Part shown: positions 31,083 through 39,536 of the stretch, in pieces
Layout of the letters: every line of letters begins with the position of its first letter
Numbering within the stretch: the first letter of the stretch is position 1
Assembly: GCA_964514415.1 (NCBI GenBank)
Contig: CAZEQL010000006.1
Span: 1-44,986, forward strand
Length of the DNA stretch: 44,986 nucleotides
Origin: CAZEQL01 sp964514415
GTDB taxonomy: Bacteria > Chloroflexota > Dehalococcoidia > GIF9 > AB-539-J10
Direction: 5' to 3'
The notes under the pieces: generated by a model
What the model was told of the DNA's origin: nothing
Seen by the model: only the letters and a program-made list of their open reading frames with translations
Databases searched by the model: none
Translations under genes and position numbers: made by a program

Positions 31083-31580
31083 ATGAAGGAGATAATCCTT
31101 GGTATAGGGAACACATTAAAAGGTGATGATGGAAGTGGCGTTTACGTTGCAGAAAGGGTCAATGAATATCTCCCAGATGCTAAAGAAGAGCTAGGACAAA
31201 CCAAAACCATGGGGAACAGAAGAGTTAGCGCAATAAATTGTGGCACAACTCCTGAAAATTACACCTCGATTATTAGAAAACATAACCCTGACAGGCTTAT
31301 ATTGGTGGATGCAGCTGATATGGGATTAAAGCCAGGGTCATATAGAGTTATCCCACCAGAGAGAATAGGCGTCATGCATATTTCAACACACAACATTCCA
31401 TTATCTGTTTTTATCTCCTACGTAGGCGAGTTCTGTAAAGATGTAGTGCTTATAGGGATACAACCCGACGAGATGGAAATTGGTGCGGCGTTATCCAGCG
31501 TTGTTCAAAGAAACGGAGATTATATTGCAAACCTCATAATAGAGAAACGGCTGAAGGAGATAAGGTTTCTTGAGATATGA
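31083..31580 (+). CDS. [NiFe]-hydrogenase maturation protease (HycI/HybD type)
   Basis: A 165-residue peptidase. IILGIGNTLKGDDGSGVYVAERV carries the first Ni ligand (Asp in GDDG), VDAADMG the second Asp, and HISTHNIPLSVF the His. These hold Ni in the immature large subunit while its C-terminal peptide is cleaved. The gene converges on the hydrogenase operon, 46 bases from its last stop. The obvious substrate is the large subunit at 33036-34292, with a 37-residue extension after CTNR. The insertion near residue 40-60 is like HycI. Confidence 0.93.
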   Translation: MKEIILGIGNTLKGDDGSGVYVAERVNEYLPDAKEELGQTKTMGNRRVSAINCGTTPENYTSIIRKHNPDRLILVDAADMGLKPGSYRVIPPERIGVMHISTHNIPLSVFISYVGEFCKDVVLIGIQPDEMEIGAALSSVVQRNGDYIANLIIEKRLKEIRFLEI

Positions 31581-31626
31581 GCGGCTAAAACCGAAATTCA
31601 GGAAGAGAAGTCGTTAAGCTACTTTC

Positions 31627-32022
31627 CTATTTTACTATAAGCTCATCGGCATATTTATCATAGTTGGAAAGAAGGAACTCATCGGTCATGGTGAGTGCAC
31701 CTACAGGGCAGATTTCAGTGCACTGGGCACAGAAACAGCATCTGGATATGAATACCTTCACCTTTTTCTCTTCTGGTATGAATTCTATGGCTTTGGTGGG
31801 GCAAATTTTGGTGCATAACCTGCATCCAGTACATTTATCCCTGTGATAGGTGAGTTTTCCCCGAAAATCAGGTGGTACAGGTATTGGCGGCGTCATCTGC
31901 AATTTGCCTTTCTTGATTTTGTCCAGGAATTGGATAGTTGATGGCGGAGCATATTTTGCCGGAAATTTATTTGTAGCCGGAGTCAGAAAGAGCTGCTTTA
32001 ATATTATCTTAACTATTCCCAT
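31627..32022 (-). CDS. Hydrogenase ferredoxin subunit, set 2 (MbhN/EchF-like)
   Basis: A 131-residue protein with two [4Fe-4S] motifs: RDKCTGCRLCTKICPTKAI and SRCCFCAQCTEICPVGAL. The N-terminal helix (VKIILKQLFLTP) resembles that of NuoI/MbhN subunits, which dock on the membrane arm. It should take electrons from ferredoxin and hand them to the small subunit. Last gene of the operon; ten bases after the MbhM-like gene. Confidence 0.92.
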   Translation of the reverse strand: MGIVKIILKQLFLTPATNKFPAKYAPPSTIQFLDKIKKGKLQMTPPIPVPPDFRGKLTYHRDKCTGCRLCTKICPTKAIEFIPEEKKVKVFISRCCFCAQCTEICPVGALTMTDEFLLSNYDKYADELIVK

Positions 32023-32032
32023 ATCTTTCGCC

Positions 32033-33052
32033 TTATACTATCAAATCTACCCTTAGTAATATCAACCCTACAAGACTTATGAGCGTCATTAGTAGCAAAT
32101 AAATATAACTTGCCTGGTTAATCTTGAACCGCGCCATAGCAGTACGTACCAGTGTTACACTAATAAACATCGTTAGGAAGACTTTGAGAAGGAAAAACAG
32201 TGCATCCACTATAGCCGCGGGGACAGTAGCGCTAATTCCGATTACAGGGGAGAGATTATATGGAAAGAATAGAGCGACCACTAAAGATACCATCGCAAAG
32301 GCCTTTATCGTATCTGCGAGGTAAAACAAAGCTAGATTTCTGCCCGAGTATTCAACTAATATTCCTCCAGCAATCTCGGTTTCAGCTTCTGCTATGTCGA
32401 ATGGCACCTTAGAGACTTCTCCAGGTGTAACTGCCAACAGGGCAGAGAGCAAGACCAGTGCTCCAATTACTCCTACTGGGCTCGCCACTAGATTCCATAT
32501 GGGGTATGCAGCAACTGTGGATAACATAAATGGATCAGCATCGGTGACAGGAGCAGTACGCCAAGCGATGGCGACTATTACTAGAGCTAGGGAAAATTCA
32601 TAGCTCATCATAATAACCATTTCACGCTGTGCGCCCACAGTAGCATATGGTGAATTTGATGCGAACCCACCTACCACAAGTGCTAAAGATGGTACAATCA
32701 ACAGATATAATATTAATATGGAGTCGCCAAAGCCGTCTAAAAGTGCCTTCTGTCCGAATATGGGTATGTAAAGAAGCGATAGAATTGCCGCCACTAAGCA
32801 AATAAGTGGAGCGGCATTGAAGAGCCAAGAAAGTGCACCATCAGGTATGATAGTCTCCTTGATAAGTAGCTTTCGGAGATCACGGAATGGCTGGATTATC
32901 GGGGGGCCTATTCTGCCCTGCATGCGGGCAGCCAACTTGCGGTCTATACCCCGAAATAACAAACCAAAGACTGCTCCAATTACCGCGAGAACGATCGAAC
33001 CAATAATTATTATTGGAACACTTAACAGGGGGCTATTAGTTATTAAATTCAT
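32033..33052 (-). CDS. Hydrogenase membrane subunit, set 2 (MbhM/NuoH-like)
   Basis: A 339-residue protein with eight helices. AARMQGRIGPPIIQPFRDLRKLL and LVVGGFASNSPYATVGAQREM are the NuoH/EchB signatures, with EAETEIAGGILVEYSGR in the loop that faces the quinone-equivalent cavity. It links the hydrophilic arm to ion translocation. It overlaps the large subunit gene by 17 bases. It is clearly homologous to 35703-36701 but diverged, so the two sets are not a recent duplication. Confidence 0.93.
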   Translation of the reverse strand: MNLITNSPLLSVPIIIIGSIVLAVIGAVFGLLFRGIDRKLAARMQGRIGPPIIQPFRDLRKLLIKETIIPDGALSWLFNAAPLICLVAAILSLLYIPIFGQKALLDGFGDSILILYLLIVPSLALVVGGFASNSPYATVGAQREMVIMMSYEFSLALVIVAIAWRTAPVTDADPFMLSTVAAYPIWNLVASPVGVIGALVLLSALLAVTPGEVSKVPFDIAEAETEIAGGILVEYSGRNLALFYLADTIKAFAMVSLVVALFFPYNLSPVIGISATVPAAIVDALFFLLKVFLTMFISVTLVRTAMARFKINQASYIYLLLMTLISLVGLILLRVDLIV

Positions 33053-34292
33053 CTTCTTTCAACTTCCTTGTTTTTTCAACGGAGAGCTTGTGCAATTCCT
33101 CGCCGGTAAGCAAAGATTTGCTATTCATTTTTGAGTCCACAACGATAGCTCTATTTGTGCACGATACACAAGGGTCAATAGAGGCAAAAGCTATTGGAAC
33201 ATCGGCAATCTGTCCGCCTTTAAGTATTATTGGCATCGCCATAAGGTTCATATATGTAGGGGCTCTTATCTTCCATGTGGATAGTGTCTCCTTTCCAGCT
33301 TCGAGACGAACGTAATGTATAACTTCACCTCTGGGAGCTTCAGCTCGCCCGACGCCTTCGCCTTCTGCCTTGGTCAATGTATTTAAAAGCTTCGCCACCT
33401 TCGGTTCGGCAAGTATGGTGCCGTCTGGTATTTCATCTAGACACTGCCTTATGATTTCAACGGATTGCTTAACCTCTAATAGTCGAACGACGATTCTATC
33501 ATACACATCGCCGACTATGGTTTTGGTGAATATATCTGGGGTAATGGCTTTGACGTCCAAATCGGCATACCCACTATAAGGCTGGTCTTGTCTTACATCC
33601 TTGGGTACACCACTCGCTCTAGCAGTTGGTCCAACTGCTAGAAGTTTTAAAGCATCCTCAGTTTTCAGGATACCTACATCCCTTGTCCGCATCCGTACCG
33701 TCCTATCATCCAAAAACACAGTCTTTAGCTGGCCGAATATGCTCTCGTAGTAATCCAGCGATTGTCTAATCTTGGGAAATTGTTCTTTGGTAATGTCTCT
33801 TCTAACCCCGCCAACTTGAAACATGGCCTTGGTGACACGATTTCCTGTCACATATTCCATTAAATCCATTATTTCCTCTCTAATACGCCAGACAAGATGA
33901 AACACGGTGTCAAAGCCAATCTCGTGAGCGGCAACGCCTGCCCATAGTAGATGAGAATGTATGCGCTCCATTTCGGCAATAATTACCCTTATATATTCAG
34001 CGCGTTCCGGTGGGGTGATTCCAGCAGCTTGCTCGACAGCCATAATATATGCGAATGGATGACTTATATTACAAATGCCACATACCCGTTCAGCTAAGTA
34101 TATGTTCTGGATAGGGTTATTCCTATTCATGCCAAGCCATTCGATGCCACGATGGACCTGTCCCACAACGACATCTGCATTTACAATTTCCTCACCATCA
34201 ACTTCAAGGTCAAGCCGAATTGGCTCCTTCAGTGCGGGATGAATTGGCCCCACGGGTATGGTGTATCTGGTTTTTGTCTCATTTATTGCCAT
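33036..34292 (-). CDS. [NiFe]-hydrogenase large subunit, set 2 (group 4, MbhL/EchE-like)
   Basis: A 418-residue protein from ATG 34292 (GGGAGG upstream); the frame reaches 34418 but the added part lies in the previous gene. Both [NiFe] Cys pairs are intact: ERVCGICNISHP (Cys 71, 74) and DPCVSCTNR (Cys 375, 378). A 37-residue extension after Arg 381 is the expected target of a HycI-type protease, whose gene lies at 31083. Other motifs such as RAEAPRGEVIHYV are typical of group 4 enzymes. This should be a true ferredoxin-linked hydrogenase. Confidence 0.95.
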   Translation of the reverse strand: MAINETKTRYTIPVGPIHPALKEPIRLDLEVDGEEIVNADVVVGQVHRGIEWLGMNRNNPIQNIYLAERVCGICNISHPFAYIMAVEQAAGITPPERAEYIRVIIAEMERIHSHLLWAGVAAHEIGFDTVFHLVWRIREEIMDLMEYVTGNRVTKAMFQVGGVRRDITKEQFPKIRQSLDYYESIFGQLKTVFLDDRTVRMRTRDVGILKTEDALKLLAVGPTARASGVPKDVRQDQPYSGYADLDVKAITPDIFTKTIVGDVYDRIVVRLLEVKQSVEIIRQCLDEIPDGTILAEPKVAKLLNTLTKAEGEGVGRAEAPRGEVIHYVRLEAGKETLSTWKIRAPTYMNLMAMPIILKGGQIADVPIAFASIDPCVSCTNRAIVVDSKMNSKSLLTGEELHKLSVEKTRKLKEDEFNN

Positions 34293-34824
34293 ATTTTTGC
34301 TGCCTCCCTGGCAAGACTTTAAGCATATCCTTCGGCCCTGTTTCGTCTTTCCTCCACGGATAAACGCCTTCGGGAAAATCCTCAGGCAGGAACAACCGTC
34401 TGTTATCCGGGATGCCAACCACCTCTATTCCCATCATCTCTTGAGTTTCACGTTCGGTAAATAATGCACCGGGAATAATATCTGTAACTGTTGGTATCTT
34501 CAGGTCGTTTTTGGGTAATCTGACACGTAACCCTAGTGATAACTCTTGAAGGTGATGCCCATAGTATATTGTGAAGTGATATATCAACTCAACAGCATCC
34601 CCAAGATCAGAGGATGAGATTACAGCAAGATGGGGATATTCCTGGAGTGTGCGAATATGTTCTACTGCTTTTCTAAACGCCTCTCTCTTTGCATATATCC
34701 AAATTGTTTTGAAGAGATTCTTTTTGACCGCCACCTCTCTTTCATAAATCTTTGAATCGATAAGGCTATCTCCCAGGGCAGTCTTAAAGCTCTCAACTAT
34801 TGCTTCGGGACTCAGTATTTCCAC
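34279..34824 (-). CDS. Hydrogenase subunit, set 2 (MbhK/NuoC-like)
   Basis: A 181-residue NuoC-type 30 kDa subunit starting at GTG right after the small subunit stop. FTERETQEMMGIEVVGIPDNRRLFLPEDFPEG with YPWRKD is the NuoC signature. Residues 1-30 are variable. It overlaps the large subunit start by 14 bases. It caps the interface of small and large subunits. Confidence 0.9.
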   Translation of the reverse strand: MEILSPEAIVESFKTALGDSLIDSKIYEREVAVKKNLFKTIWIYAKREAFRKAVEHIRTLQEYPHLAVISSSDLGDAVELIYHFTIYYGHHLQELSLGLRVRLPKNDLKIPTVTDIIPGALFTERETQEMMGIEVVGIPDNRRLFLPEDFPEGVYPWRKDETGPKDMLKVLPGRQQKYGNK

Positions 34825-35259
34825 CTATGCTACCTCCTGCTTCTCAGTTTGCTCTAGCTTTATCCATGCTTTAACTACTCCCTCTATAATGGCTTCAGGT
34901 CTGGGTGGACATCCCGGAACATAAACATCCACAGGTATATGTTGATCTACTGGTCCCACCAAATTATAGGATTCGTGGAATACACCTCCTTCTATACCGC
35001 AGCTACCGACTACGATGACCAGTTTAGGATCGGGTACTTGTTCGTATACACGCTTGAGCCTCGAAACCATTTGCCTGGATACTGGACCTGTCACCAGTAA
35101 TACATCAGCATGGCGTGGTGAACCCACAAGCATGATTCCAAAACGCTCAACATCATACCTGGGGGTAAGTACGGCCAAGATCTCAATATCGCATCCATTA
35201 CACGACCCGGTATTCACATGGTAGATCCATAGCGCTCTTTTAAATGAACTAAGGCTCAT
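34825..35259 (-). CDS. Hydrogenase small subunit, set 2 (MbhJ/NuoB-like)
   Basis: A 144-residue NuoB-type subunit. Four Cys for the proximal [4Fe-4S] are in TGSCNGCDIE, VGSCGIEGG and VPGCPPRPEA. ALWIYHVNTGSCNGCD is typical of group 4 hydrogenases. It passes electrons to the [NiFe] site. Confidence 0.93.
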   Translation of the reverse strand: MSLSSFKRALWIYHVNTGSCNGCDIEILAVLTPRYDVERFGIMLVGSPRHADVLLVTGPVSRQMVSRLKRVYEQVPDPKLVIVVGSCGIEGGVFHESYNLVGPVDQHIPVDVYVPGCPPRPEAIIEGVVKAWIKLEQTEKQEVA

Positions 35260-35274
35260 ATGTCTCTCCTTTCA

Positions 35275-35607
35275 TTAAATTAGCTCTACGACAAAAAGTA
35301 TTATCGCTGTTATAGCTATAAGGGTTACAAACCAGAGAATATAATCATTTATTATTCCTGTGTGTGCTCTAATGGTTTTGTCGTAATATCCTCTAAGGGT
35401 CTCGAAAAACCCCCAGTATATATTGTGAGCTTTTATATGTCGTTGCTCTGCCTCTGGTGGCTCTTCACCACTTAAGAAAATCTGTGTTTGAGCAGTTCCC
35501 TTCTTATATTTTTTCTGCCCCCGACTCCTGAAAAGATAGGCCACTCCTATTAAAACCACAAATCCAAGGAGGTAAATAAGAGGGTTCCAGTAAGGAAGAC
35601 TTAACAT
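35275..35607 (-). CDS. MbhI-like membrane subunit, set 2
   Basis: A 110-residue protein with two helices, near 10-27 and 88-108, and a loop that holds HNIYWGFFETLRGYYDKTIRAH and TGIINDYILWF. The same loop occurs in the set 1 copy at 39201-39536. It is the MbhI type subunit, which joins the hydrogenase arm to the antiporter arm. That the set 2 arm has its own copy implies it also needs to dock to an Mrp-like module. Confidence 0.82.
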   Translation of the reverse strand: MLSLPYWNPLIYLLGFVVLIGVAYLFRSRGQKKYKKGTAQTQIFLSGEEPPEAEQRHIKAHNIYWGFFETLRGYYDKTIRAHTGIINDYILWFVTLIAITAIILFVVELI

Positions 35608-35702
35608 TTGTTATTCTCTTGCGACTTCATTCATGTATACTCCCTAGTTTATTCCTTATCTGCATTTTAGACCGTCAAACAGACTGAAAGTTAAATACTG
35701 TG

Positions 35703-36701
35703 TTACTCTATCATAATGAATATCAACCCAAGCATGGCTACACCAGTTACAATACCCCAATAGGTAGCAGGAACTTGAGATATCCTTAGCCGTGCCATTG
35801 CTATTCTAGGTAAGGTTACTGTCAATATCACAACTAACAAGAGCTTTAGTAAAAAGAACAGGAAATCCATGAAGTAGCCAGCAAGACCGCTTATGCCAAT
35901 AAGGGGGGAGAGGTCATAAGGGAAAAATAGGGCGATGATTAAGGTACCTATTGCCACTGTCTTTATGGCATCCGTGAGATAAAAAAGAGCGAGGTTCCGA
36001 CCTGAATACTCAGTAACCACACCTTCGGCAATTTCGGAACTAGCCTCACAGACATCAAAGGGTATTGTGGCTAATTGACCTGGAGTAACGACAACTAAAG
36101 AAAAAAGGAGTAAGAGGAGGCCTATTATACCCAAAGGCCCCACGTTACCCCAGAGAGGATGTGAGTATATAAAAGCGAGGCTAAAAACGTTTCCGCTTGG
36201 GTAAAGCGCATTCAGCTTCCAAGCAATTGTGATTGCAACCACAGCCAGGGGGAACTCGTATGACATCATGGTTATCATCTTTCGTTGTGCTCCAATTGTG
36301 GCAAAGGGAGAAGAAGCAGCAAATCCTCCAACAACCATAGCCAAGGCGGGAATGATGAGCAGATATACAAGCAAAATAAGGTCTCCGTATCCAGAAAGGA
36401 TGGGAGTAAAGGGCAAGCCCCCAAAGGGTAAGTACAGAAGGACAGTAATCATGGAAGCAAGAGATATGAGTGGGGCAGCGTTGTAGAGCCAGGTCAGCGC
36501 TCTCTCAGGCTGAACTGTGTCTTTAATCATTAACTTGCTTACATCTAAGAATGGCTGTGTTACCGGTGGACCTATTCTGCTCTGCATGTGAGCAGCTATT
36601 TTACGATCGAAGCCTTTGTATAATAGACCGCAAAAGATGGCAAATGAACCGAGGCCTATGGTTCCCAGTGTTGCCCCTAAAATGGCGTTAGAGGCAATCA
36701 T
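35703..36701 (-). CDS. Membrane subunit, set 1 (MbhM/NuoH-like)
   Basis: A 332-residue NuoH-type protein with eight helices. AAHMQSRIGPPVTQPFLDVSK and GGFAASSPFATIGAQRKM match the set 2 copy, as does EASSEIAEGVVTEYSGR. It starts four bases inside the ferredoxin stop (ATGA) and is the last gene of set 1. Order here is large subunit, ferredoxin, NuoH, whereas set 2 has large subunit, NuoH, ferredoxin. Confidence 0.92.
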   Translation of the reverse strand: MIASNAILGATLGTIGLGSFAIFCGLLYKGFDRKIAAHMQSRIGPPVTQPFLDVSKLMIKDTVQPERALTWLYNAAPLISLASMITVLLYLPFGGLPFTPILSGYGDLILLVYLLIIPALAMVVGGFAASSPFATIGAQRKMITMMSYEFPLAVVAITIAWKLNALYPSGNVFSLAFIYSHPLWGNVGPLGIIGLLLLLFSLVVVTPGQLATIPFDVCEASSEIAEGVVTEYSGRNLALFYLTDAIKTVAIGTLIIALFFPYDLSPLIGISGLAGYFMDFLFFLLKLLLVVILTVTLPRIAMARLRISQVPATYWGIVTGVAMLGLIFIMIE

Positions 36702-37084
36702 CCTGCTCCTTCTTTTTTTGGCACGGGACTTTTAATCACCATAGAAGGATCGGGGGTGGCGAGGAACACATTTTTCGTCATTGTCAAACATTTCCTCGGG
36801 CATATATCTTGACAAAGAGCACAAAAGCAACACTTCCTCAGATCTATGCAAGGATAACTTTTTGGATATTTGTGTTTATATTCTTCAGGCAACTCCACCA
36901 TTTCTATAGCTTTGTTGGGACATATCTCAGCGCAAAGGCTACAACTTGCACATCGAGCTATATCGAACTCATGTTCTCCCCTGTACCCCTCAGGAATTTC
37001 AATAGCTTCGTAGGGAAATTTAACCGTCATCGGCTTTGAGAACAAGGTTTTGAATAATACTCCTATTGTTGTCACCATGCTCAT
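36698..37084 (-). CDS. Ferredoxin subunit, set 1 (MbhN-like)
   Basis: A 128-residue protein with two [4Fe-4S] motifs: ARCASCSLCAEICPNKAI and RKCCFCALCQDICPRKCL. An insertion of about ten residues (EEYKHKYPKSYP) separates them, as in NuoI. It should feed electrons to the set 1 small subunit. ATGA overlap with the NuoH-like gene. Confidence 0.9.
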   Translation of the reverse strand: MSMVTTIGVLFKTLFSKPMTVKFPYEAIEIPEGYRGEHEFDIARCASCSLCAEICPNKAIEMVELPEEYKHKYPKSYPCIDLRKCCFCALCQDICPRKCLTMTKNVFLATPDPSMVIKSPVPKKEGAG

Positions 37085-37090
37085 GGCATA

Positions 37091-38254
37091 TCACCTATCC
37101 ATATCTGCGGGACAAACATTTAGACTCCAATAGATGGCAGGTACATCCGCTATTTGGGAACTCTTCAGCAAATGCTCGAGGACAGGTATCATGTGTAGAA
37201 AATCAGGGCCTCTGACTTTAACCCTATAAGGTTCTCTTTCCCCAACACTCCTCATATAAATGCCTGCTTCGCCTCTGGCAATTTCATTGCGCACATACAC
37301 CTCACCCTCAGGAATCTTGACTCGCTTGGGAGGCGTTATTTTCTCTGGCTCTCGCACCTTACCCTCTGGCATTCTCTCCAAAACCTGTTTTATGATCTTT
37401 ATCGATTCTTCCATCTCCCTTTGTCTAATTAAACAACGAGCGTAGGCGTCTCCTTCCTGCTCAGTTGGAACGTTAAAATCTAGCTCACTATATATCTCAT
37501 AGGGATCATCTTTCCTCACATCCGTTTTCATCCCACATGCTCTTAGAACCGGTCCAGTTGCTCCCATTCTGAGAGCATCTTCCAAATGTAAAATCCCAAT
37601 GCCTCTCGTCCTCTTAACAAACACCGCATTCTGAAAATCTTTTGTCTTTTGCATCATCTCTTTTGTTTGCTTCAAGAGCCTCATTATCTTCTCTTCGTAT
37701 CCCTCAGGCAGGTCTCTCCTTACTCCTCCAGGACATATATAACCGGCTGGGTAGACCCTTCCCCCCGTTATGAACTCGAATATATCCAGTATATAATCTC
37801 TGTAACCAAAGGCCATCTTAAATCCGGTATCAAAACCAAGAGCTAGGCTCATCACACCATACCAGATAAGGTGGGATTGCAATCTGGACAGCTCTACCAT
37901 TAATACCCTTATGTATCTGGCTCGTTCGGGGACATTAACACCTGTTAACTCATCCACTGCCTCAGCATGTACCAAATTCCAATTAAGCGCCTCAAATATG
38001 CACAATCTGTCTGACAATACGGCGTTTTGAATTGGCACTCTGTATTCCATCAACTTTTCAAACCCTCGGTGCAAATATCCGGGGTCGGCACGGGCGGATA
38101 TTATTTTTTCTCCATCCACCTTTAGCTTCACGCCAAAATTCCCCGAACCCGAATGTGCTGGCCCAAAGTAAAAGTCATACTCTGTCCCCTCTTCGGTGAT
38201 GGGTGTTATTTGCTCACTCGTAATAAACTCTTTCTCGCTCATCTCCCCGATCAT
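37091..38254 (-). CDS. Large subunit without full [NiFe] site, set 1 (MbxL/MbsL-like)
   Basis: A 387-residue NuoD-type protein. The first motif is SDRLCIFEAL: Cys 85 is kept, the second Cys is Glu 88. The last motif is NVCPADMDR: Cys 381 is kept, the second Cys is Asp 384. Two of four Ni ligands are lost, as reported for the Mbx/Mbs sulfane reductase large subunit, so it should not make H2. The protein ends on the Arg where a hydrogenase would be cleaved. AIYWSLNVC and RNEIARGEAGIYMRS are otherwise typical. Its substrate is unknown: sulfane sulfur is one possibility. Overlaps the NuoC-like gene by 41 bases. Confidence 0.9.
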   Translation of the reverse strand: MIGEMSEKEFITSEQITPITEEGTEYDFYFGPAHSGSGNFGVKLKVDGEKIISARADPGYLHRGFEKLMEYRVPIQNAVLSDRLCIFEALNWNLVHAEAVDELTGVNVPERARYIRVLMVELSRLQSHLIWYGVMSLALGFDTGFKMAFGYRDYILDIFEFITGGRVYPAGYICPGGVRRDLPEGYEEKIMRLLKQTKEMMQKTKDFQNAVFVKRTRGIGILHLEDALRMGATGPVLRACGMKTDVRKDDPYEIYSELDFNVPTEQEGDAYARCLIRQREMEESIKIIKQVLERMPEGKVREPEKITPPKRVKIPEGEVYVRNEIARGEAGIYMRSVGEREPYRVKVRGPDFLHMIPVLEHLLKSSQIADVPAIYWSLNVCPADMDR

Positions 38255-38726
38255 AATACTTTTCCTTTACGTAATCTCTCCAATTGAAATCTTTCCTAAA
38301 TGGGGGAGGCCCATCCCAATCTTCCAAGAAGAGAGGTTCTAAATCCTCATTGCCTTCAAATTCCACACCAAAAAGCTCATGCATCTCCCTCTCATGTATC
38401 TGGGCATTTTCCTTCCATATGGGAACAACCGAGTCAATAACAGGATTAACCCTATCTATTTTTGTCTTTAGTGTCAGCAGTATTTTTTCTGAATATGACC
38501 AGAGATGATAAGTGACTTCAAATATCCTCTCCCCTGGCCAATCAGTTACAGAAATTGCCGAAAGATGTTCAAATCCTAGTTCTTTTGCGAAATTGCACAA
38601 AGCTACTAAGCTTTCCTTATCAATCGCCACCCAAATCCTTCGCTCCCTTTGTACCTTTCCTTCAATCTTGAATTCTGAACTTATTTTCTCTATAACTTTG
38701 TTCTCTTTATGTATAGCCTCGGCCAT
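38214..38726 (-). CDS. Subunit, set 1 (MbhK/NuoC-like)
   Basis: A 170-residue NuoC-type subunit. IHEREMHELFGVEFEGNEDLEPL with FLEDWDGPPPFRKDF is the family signature. The N-terminal half shows the alpha/beta layout AVIDKESLVALCNFAKELG-like. It sits between the small and large subunit genes, as in set 2. Confidence 0.9.
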   Translation of the reverse strand: MAEAIHKENKVIEKISSEFKIEGKVQRERRIWVAIDKESLVALCNFAKELGFEHLSAISVTDWPGERIFEVTYHLWSYSEKILLTLKTKIDRVNPVIDSVVPIWKENAQIHEREMHELFGVEFEGNEDLEPLFLEDWDGPPPFRKDFNWRDYVKEKYYDRGDERERVYYE

Positions 38727-38738
38727 TTCTTTGCTCCA

Positions 38739-39200
38739 TTATTTACTCTGCGACTTCGCAAACTTCCTCACATGTGGAGGAACAGCCCCCACGTGGTGAA
38801 ATATTTTCATACAAGCTTCGAATATCGCCTCAGGCCTAGGCGGGCATCCGGGAATATACATATTAACTGGAATATAGTCTGTCAGCCTCTTTATGGTATT
38901 GTATGAATCCCAGTACATCCCGCCACTCATGGTACATGCACCTAGGGCAATTACTGCTTTTGGATCGGGCATTTGCGCGTATATTATTTGAGCTCTTTTT
39001 ATAGATTTGAATGTTTGATAGCCAGCAATGAATAAGACGTCAGCATGTCTCGGTGTCCCCGTGATGATCATCCCAAACCTTTCCATATCCCACCTGGAGC
39101 CAACCATAGGGACCAACTCGCAAAACCCGCAAGAATTAAACCAGTTGAATACCCATATAGCCTTTATCAACCTCTTCATCTTTGTCTCTTGTTTAACCAT
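38739..39200 (-). CDS. Small subunit, set 1 (MbhJ/NuoB-like)
   Basis: A 153-residue NuoB-type subunit. Its [4Fe-4S] Cys are in FNSCGFCELVPM, LGACTMSGG and IPGCPPRPEA; the first pair reads CGFC rather than the CNGC of set 2. All four ligands are present, so the electron path up to the altered large subunit is intact. The divergent CxxC surroundings point to an Mbx/Mbs-like group. Confidence 0.92.
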   Translation of the reverse strand: MVKQETKMKRLIKAIWVFNWFNSCGFCELVPMVGSRWDMERFGMIITGTPRHADVLFIAGYQTFKSIKRAQIIYAQMPDPKAVIALGACTMSGGMYWDSYNTIKRLTDYIPVNMYIPGCPPRPEAIFEACMKIFHHVGAVPPHVRKFAKSQSK

Positions 39201-39536
39201 TTATACCACTCCTACAACAGAGAGTATGATCGCAACTATGGCTATAAGGGCTATAAACCAAATGATATAGTCATTTACTATTCCTGTATGTGCATTTATA
39301 GTGGGGTCGTAGTATTTTCTAAGCCCTTCGAAAAACCCCCAATATATATTGTGAGCGCTGACATGTGCTTTTCTCTCAGGTAATCTGGGATTTGCCATCA
39401 AGAATTCCTCCCGTTGCACTCCCTTCTTATGCGCTTTTTCCCCCCGGGATCGAATAAAATAAGCCATAAGCAGAGCTACAACAATGGCAATAATCCACAC
39501 TATGGGTCCCCAAAATCCCGATGAGCTTTCGATCAT
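39201..39536 (-). CDS. MbhI-like membrane subunit, set 1
   Basis: A 111-residue protein with two helices; the loop has HNIYWGFFEGLRKYYDPTINAH and TGIVNDYIIWF, nearly the same as set 2. It overlaps the antiporter gene by four bases. In Mbh it bridges the antiporter and hydrogenase halves. Confidence 0.85.
   Translation of the reverse strand: MIESSSGFWGPIVWIIAIVVALLMAYFIRSRGEKAHKKGVQREEFLMANPRLPERKAHVSAHNIYWGFFEGLRKYYDPTINAHTGIVNDYIIWFIALIAIVAIILSVVGVV

Noticed and set aside
34293..34418. Longer start for the set 2 large subunit
   Set aside because: The extra 42 codons lie inside the NuoC-like gene and do not match the family; ATG 34292 has a ribosome site.
35608..35702. Possible internal promoter before set 2 (TTGACG on the minus strand)
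   Set aside because: No -10 at acceptable spacing; read-through from set 1 is the simpler explanation, so it was not listed.
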